Below are positions 8,716-10,850 of a stretch of DNA of 10,850 bases, in pieces. The translations under genes were made by a program, and so were the position numbers. How positions within the stretch are numbered: the stretch's first letter is position 1; every line of letters starts with the position of its first letter. Under the pieces are notes generated by a model that was not told where the DNA came from, searched no databases, and saw only the letters and a program-made list of their open reading frames with translations. Origin of the DNA: Bacteroidales bacterium (GTDB lineage Bacteria > Bacteroidota > Bacteroidia > Bacteroidales > JAAUTT01); contig JANXXY010000385.1 in NCBI GenBank assembly GCA_025350365.1, forward strand, positions 1 through 10,850, in the 5' to 3' direction.

Positions 8716-8732
8716 ATTCGTGAAATCGTGGC
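8716..8732. repeat. Decayed copy of the cacgaat-type repeat unit
   Basis: attcgtgaaatcgtggc matches the right-arm segment attcgtgtattcgtggc of the adjacent palindrome at 15 of 17 positions, in the same orientation. No partner arm of similar length was found nearby. It is probably a remnant of a second repeat unit. Confidence 0.55.
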
Positions 8733-8892
8733 GTGTTTTACTTTGCTACTATTGAGGATCACGAATATCAAAAGTAAATGTTGCTAAAAAAACAAAGTTT
8801 CACAAAGTGTAGTATAGTAGTATAATTAATATGCGAATTAAGAGTTGAAAATTTCTTAATATCCACCTGCTTTAGCTGTCGGAATGTGAATA

Positions 8893-8923
8893 AAAAAAAC
8901 CTGCTCATTGGGCAGGTTTTTTT
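8893..8923. terminator. Bidirectional intrinsic terminator between convergent genes
   Basis: Arms 8893-8904 (seven A then cctgc) and 8912-8923 (gcagg then seven T) are perfectly complementary around a 7-nt loop, tcattgg. A T-run follows the stem on both strands. It sits 19 bp beyond the stop codon of the minus-strand epimerase gene, for which it is the natural terminator. It also blocks rightward transcription from the GH2 side. Confidence 0.88.
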
Positions 8924-8942
8924 ATGATAAAAAAATTTAAAC

Positions 8943-9833
8943 TTATACTAAAATTGTATTCATTATATTGTCGAAGCTGATTTTGATGGCATCGAAAGGT
9001 TTTCCGTCGCGTGTATTATCCTGCTCCACAATCATATACTTCATGCCCGAAACAGCTTTGGCATCGTAAATTGCTTTGTAATCAATAGAGCCTGTTCCAA
9101 CCGGAGCAAAAAACTTATCGGCACTTTTTTCCATATCCTTAATATGGAGTAGTTGGAAACGACCTGGATATTTATTGAAAATATCGATTGGATTTTGTCC
9201 AGCCCTGGTTACCCAATAGCAATCCATTTCGAATATAACCAGCTTAGGATCAGCATCAGCCATAAAAACATCAAAATAGGGAATTTTCCCTTCCACAGTT
9301 TTAAATTCAAAATCGTGATTGTGATAACCAAACTGAATACCGTGTTTCTGCATCACGGCGCCAACAACATTCAGGTCAGCTACAAATTTCTTGAAGCTGT
9401 CAATTGATTTACGGCGTTCTTCAGGCATCCATGGTTGGATACAATATTTTACGCCAAGCTTGGCATGGGCTTCGGCCATACTTTCTGCATTGCTCGTATC
9501 AACACCTTTAACTTCAACACCCGAATGGCTGCTCACAGCTTCCATACCCAAGTCGTTCACTAATTTTTTAAAATCTTCAGGAGAATATCCATAAAATTTA
9601 CCATCAGCGAAACTAGCCAGTTCCAGATATTTAAAACCTATATCTGCAACTTTTTTTAATGATCCTGCGGGGTCTGTTTTCATCGCATCACGAATAGTAT
9701 ATAACTGAAGGCCTATACCTGGTTTAACGCTGGCAAGAGTGTTTGCTTTTAAGTCCATTTTGCCCAGAGCGACAGCTCCTACAGCTCCCAGCGTTGCAAA
9801 CTTTAAAAAATCTCTTCTGTTTTGTGATTTCAT
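8943..9833 (-). CDS. Tat-exported sugar phosphate isomerase/epimerase-family TIM barrel protein
   Basis: Member of the xylose-isomerase-like TIM barrel family (AP endonuclease 2 fold; relatives include IolE/IolI and many uncharacterised sugar epimerases). The protein has 296 residues. The start NRRDFLKFA (5-13), followed by an Ala/Gly-rich hydrophobic segment to about residue 30, is a twin-arginine signal, so export of a folded, probably metal-loaded enzyme is likely. Barrel landmarks are GLQLYTIRD (41-49), LEL at 70-72 (Glu71), His103, YHNHDFEF (170-177), FEMDCYW (201-207), LHIKD (229-233), VGTGSIDY (245-252) and VEQD (269-272). Asp204, His230 and Glu270 are plausible metal ligands by family analogy. 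It is transcribed toward the GH2 gene and ends at the bidirectional terminator. The exact substrate is unknown; an unphosphorylated sugar or keto-sugar is more likely than a sugar phosphate if it acts outside the cytoplasm. The start ATG is at 9833-9831 after an A/T-rich leader. Confidence 0.9.
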   Translation of the reverse strand: MKSQNRRDFLKFATLGAVGAVALGKMDLKANTLASVKPGIGLQLYTIRDAMKTDPAGSLKKVADIGFKYLELASFADGKFYGYSPEDFKKLVNDLGMEAVSSHSGVEVKGVDTSNAESMAEAHAKLGVKYCIQPWMPEERRKSIDSFKKFVADLNVVGAVMQKHGIQFGYHNHDFEFKTVEGKIPYFDVFMADADPKLVIFEMDCYWVTRAGQNPIDIFNKYPGRFQLLHIKDMEKSADKFFAPVGTGSIDYKAIYDAKAVSGMKYMIVEQDNTRDGKPFDAIKISFDNIMNTILV

Positions 9834-9878
9834 AAAATATGATTGTTAGTTGAGTTATTTTAATACAAGTGTACAAAA

Positions 9879-9911
9879 TTTACACATAATTTGAAAGGGA
9901 ATTTAAGTTTG
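9879..9911 (+). promoter_or_regulatory. Possible Bacteroidota-type promoter for the ECF sigma gene
   Basis: taagtttg at 9904-9911 fits the Bacteroidota housekeeping -7 element TAnnTTTG exactly. A ttta at 9879-9882, 21 bp upstream, is a weak match to the -33 TTTG element. This would give a 5' leader of roughly 65 nt before the sigma start codon. The -33 match is imperfect, so this is tentative. No clean match was found for the divergent epimerase gene. Confidence 0.35.
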
Positions 9912-9983
9912 ATTTTTTGACATGTAAAGCGCAACTCAGAGATTTTTTATTTATCGAAATTAAAGATTAATATTGTTGCTGGA

Positions 9984-10604
9984 ATGCACAATCGCTACAT
10001 GACTATTCTTGATACAGCCTTACTGGAAGAAATACGAAACGGCAACCTTAAATCATTCGAAATCGTTTTTAAAGGTTATTATTCAAGACTTTGCAAGTAT
10101 GCGTACAGCATGGTAAAGGATTACGAAGTTTCATCTGATCTTGTTAAGGATACGTTTATAAACTGGTGGGAAAACCATAAAAGAGTGATGATAATTACCA
10201 ATATATCAGGATACCTTTACAAAAGTGTACACAATAATTGCATCAATTACCTTACCCGGACACATACAAAACAAATAACCACTAACGAAAGTGATTTAAC
10301 AATTCCTCTTTCGGAACTTGCTTTCCCTGTATCGGGCGATTATCCATTGGCAAATCTCCTTACGCTGGAGTTAGAAGGAGCTCTTGACACAGCCATTAAA
10401 ACTCTTCCGGAGCAATGTCGCGAAGTGTTTATCCTCAGTCGAATGGAGCAATTATCACACGATGAGATTGCTCAAAAGCTCAATATTTCTGCAAATACTG
10501 TTAAAGTGCATATTTACCGTGCGTTAATAAAACTTAAAGAAGAGTTAAAAGAATTTTTACCCATCATTATAATACTTTTTGCACAAATTAATAATTTATA
10601 TTAA
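9984..10604 (+). CDS. ECF-type RNA polymerase sigma-70 factor (Bacteroidetes expansion family)
   Basis: Alternative sigma factor that directs RNA polymerase to a specific promoter set. It is usually held by a membrane anti-sigma factor and released by a SusC/FecA-type receptor. The 206 residues match the family length. Region 2 spans about 19-90 (SFEIVFKGYYSRLCKYA, SSDLVKDTFINWWE, then SGYLYKSVHNNCINYL). A variable linker follows at 91-130. Region 4 is about 133-188 with LPEQCREVFILSRMEQLSHDE and the helix-turn-helix EIAQKLNISANTVKVHIYRAL (161-181). The hydrophobic tail LPIIIILF (192-199) is common in this group. The start could be the ATG at 9984 or the one at 9999, since neither has a Shine-Dalgarno site. 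It is transcribed divergently from the epimerase gene. No anti-sigma gene follows within the window; instead an inverted-repeat element begins 34 bp after the stop codon. Confidence 0.93.
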   Translation: MHNRYMTILDTALLEEIRNGNLKSFEIVFKGYYSRLCKYAYSMVKDYEVSSDLVKDTFINWWENHKRVMIITNISGYLYKSVHNNCINYLTRTHTKQITTNESDLTIPLSELAFPVSGDYPLANLLTLELEGALDTAIKTLPEQCREVFILSRMEQLSHDEIAQKLNISANTVKVHIYRALIKLKEELKEFLPIIIILFAQINNLY

Positions 10605-10637
10605 TTATAAGTAGTAACCGAGAAACAATTTGACTTT

Positions 10638-10778
10638 GAGATTTCTCACTTCCTCCGAAATGACAATCAGCTATTTTTGGTTAGTCGGAGAGGTGGTTTG
10701 CGGTTTTACCGCAAGCCACCCCCTCCGACTAAAAACTAACATAAACGTTTGTCATTCTGAGCGAAACGAAGGAATCTT
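10638..10778. repeat. Composite inverted-repeat (MITE/REP-like) element downstream of the sigma gene
   Basis: The outer arms are imperfect inverted repeats. The left arm at 10638-10664 ends in gaaatgac, and the right arm at 10751-10778 starts gtcattctgagcg and ends ggaatctt. Reverse-complementing the right arm gives the same gat-t...c...-atgac layout as the left. Inside lies a strong hairpin (10681-10732). From memory, gtcattctgagcgaa-type sequences are a common dispersed intergenic repeat in Bacteroidota and neighbouring phyla. No transposase is encoded, so this is a non-autonomous or structural repeat. The surrounding 246 bp (10605-10850) contain no recognisable gene. Confidence 0.65.
10681..10732. 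repeat. Strong core hairpin of the composite element
   Basis: The left arm 10681-10704 (ttagtcggag...tgcggt) and right arm 10708-10732 (accgcaagccacc...gactaa) pair over about 24 positions around a 3-nt loop, with one bulge and one G-T type mismatch. It is much more GC-rich than its surroundings. No T-run follows on either strand, so it is not a standard intrinsic terminator. Confidence 0.8.
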
Positions 10779-10800
10779 ATTATTTTAGTCGGTCAGTAGC

Positions 10801-10817
10801 TATTATTATTATTATTA
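10801..10817. repeat. Short TAT trinucleotide run
   Basis: Five tandem TAT units followed by TA, in AT-rich non-coding DNA. A small microsatellite with no visible function. Confidence 0.6.
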
Positions 10818-10850
10818 ATCTGTATATCAATTACATATGTAAATTATGTA

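Larger units (their letters stand above)
8603..8942. other. Convergent intergenic region, no gene
   Basis: This 340-bp stretch lies between the 3' ends of the GH2 gene and the minus-strand epimerase gene. It holds a long palindrome (8629-8691), decayed relatives of its arm sequence (8716-8732 and a short tcacgaat at 8759-8766), a tandem acaaagt pair (8792-8798 and 8802-8808), and a bidirectional terminator (8893-8923). No convincing coding sequence was seen: a 60-codon open frame through the palindrome overlaps the end of the GH2 gene and has no family-like features. Confidence 0.7.

Noticed and set aside
8541..8723. 60-codon open frame across the GH2 end and the palindrome
   Set aside because: It overlaps the GH2 3' end and is made largely of repeat sequence; not supported as a gene.
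8629..8766. CRISPR array suggested by recurring cacgaat units
   Set aside because: The units are unevenly spaced and palindromic, without uniform spacers or cas genes.
8837..8860. Short inverted repeat attaaga/tcttaat upstream of the bidirectional terminator
   Set aside because: Only 7 bp of mostly A/T pairing; not distinguishable from chance.
10681..10732. Core hairpin as the intrinsic terminator of the sigma gene
   Set aside because: No T-run follows the stem on the plus strand, and it is nested inside a larger inverted repeat, so a repeat element explains it better.
10831..10842. 12-bp perfect palindrome ttacatatgtaa
   Set aside because: Could be an operator for something beyond the window, but it is short, A/T-rich and unaccompanied by a promoter or gene start in view, so chance is adequate.

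Overview
The window looks like Bacteroidota (Bacteroidetes) chromosomal DNA. The evidence is an adjacent SusC/SusD outer-membrane glycan-uptake pair, AT-rich DNA with A-rich leaders instead of Shine-Dalgarno sites, a SusD lipobox followed by charged residues, and an ECF sigma factor of the Bacteroidetes expansion type. I cannot name a genus from sequence alone.

Layout: (1) nt 1-5172, plus strand: a 5'-truncated susC-like TonB-dependent receptor with an N-terminal STN signalling domain, then a susD-like surface lipoprotein 13 bp downstream. (2) nt 5173-5386: a 214-bp spacer with an intrinsic-terminator hairpin, two mutually exclusive AT-rich hairpins and a small GC-rich hairpin. (3) nt 5387-8602, plus strand: a secreted LacZ-type glycoside hydrolase family 2 enzyme with an intact catalytic pair but substitutions around the galactose and sodium site. 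(4) nt 8603-8942: a convergent intergenic region with a 63-bp near-perfect palindrome, decayed relatives of it and a bidirectional terminator. (5) nt 8943-9833, minus strand: a Tat-exported xylose-isomerase-like TIM-barrel protein of the sugar phosphate isomerase/epimerase family. (6) nt 9834-9983: a 150-bp divergent promoter region. (7) nt 9984-10604, plus strand: an ECF sigma-70 factor. (8) nt 10605-10850: no gene, but a composite inverted-repeat element of about 140 bp with a strong hairpin at its core.

Functionally, the first three genes form a small polysaccharide-utilisation locus. SusD captures an oligosaccharide at the cell surface, SusC imports it through TonB, and the GH2 enzyme probably trims beta-galactosyl (or related) residues in the periplasm. 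The Tat-exported epimerase-like protein may process a released sugar in the same compartment. The STN domain implies control by an ECF sigma/anti-sigma pair encoded upstream of the window. The sigma factor at the right-hand end is separated from the locus and probably belongs to a neighbouring system. No clearly new multi-gene system is evident. The most unusual signals are the active-site changes in the GH2 enzyme and the two palindromic repeat elements.
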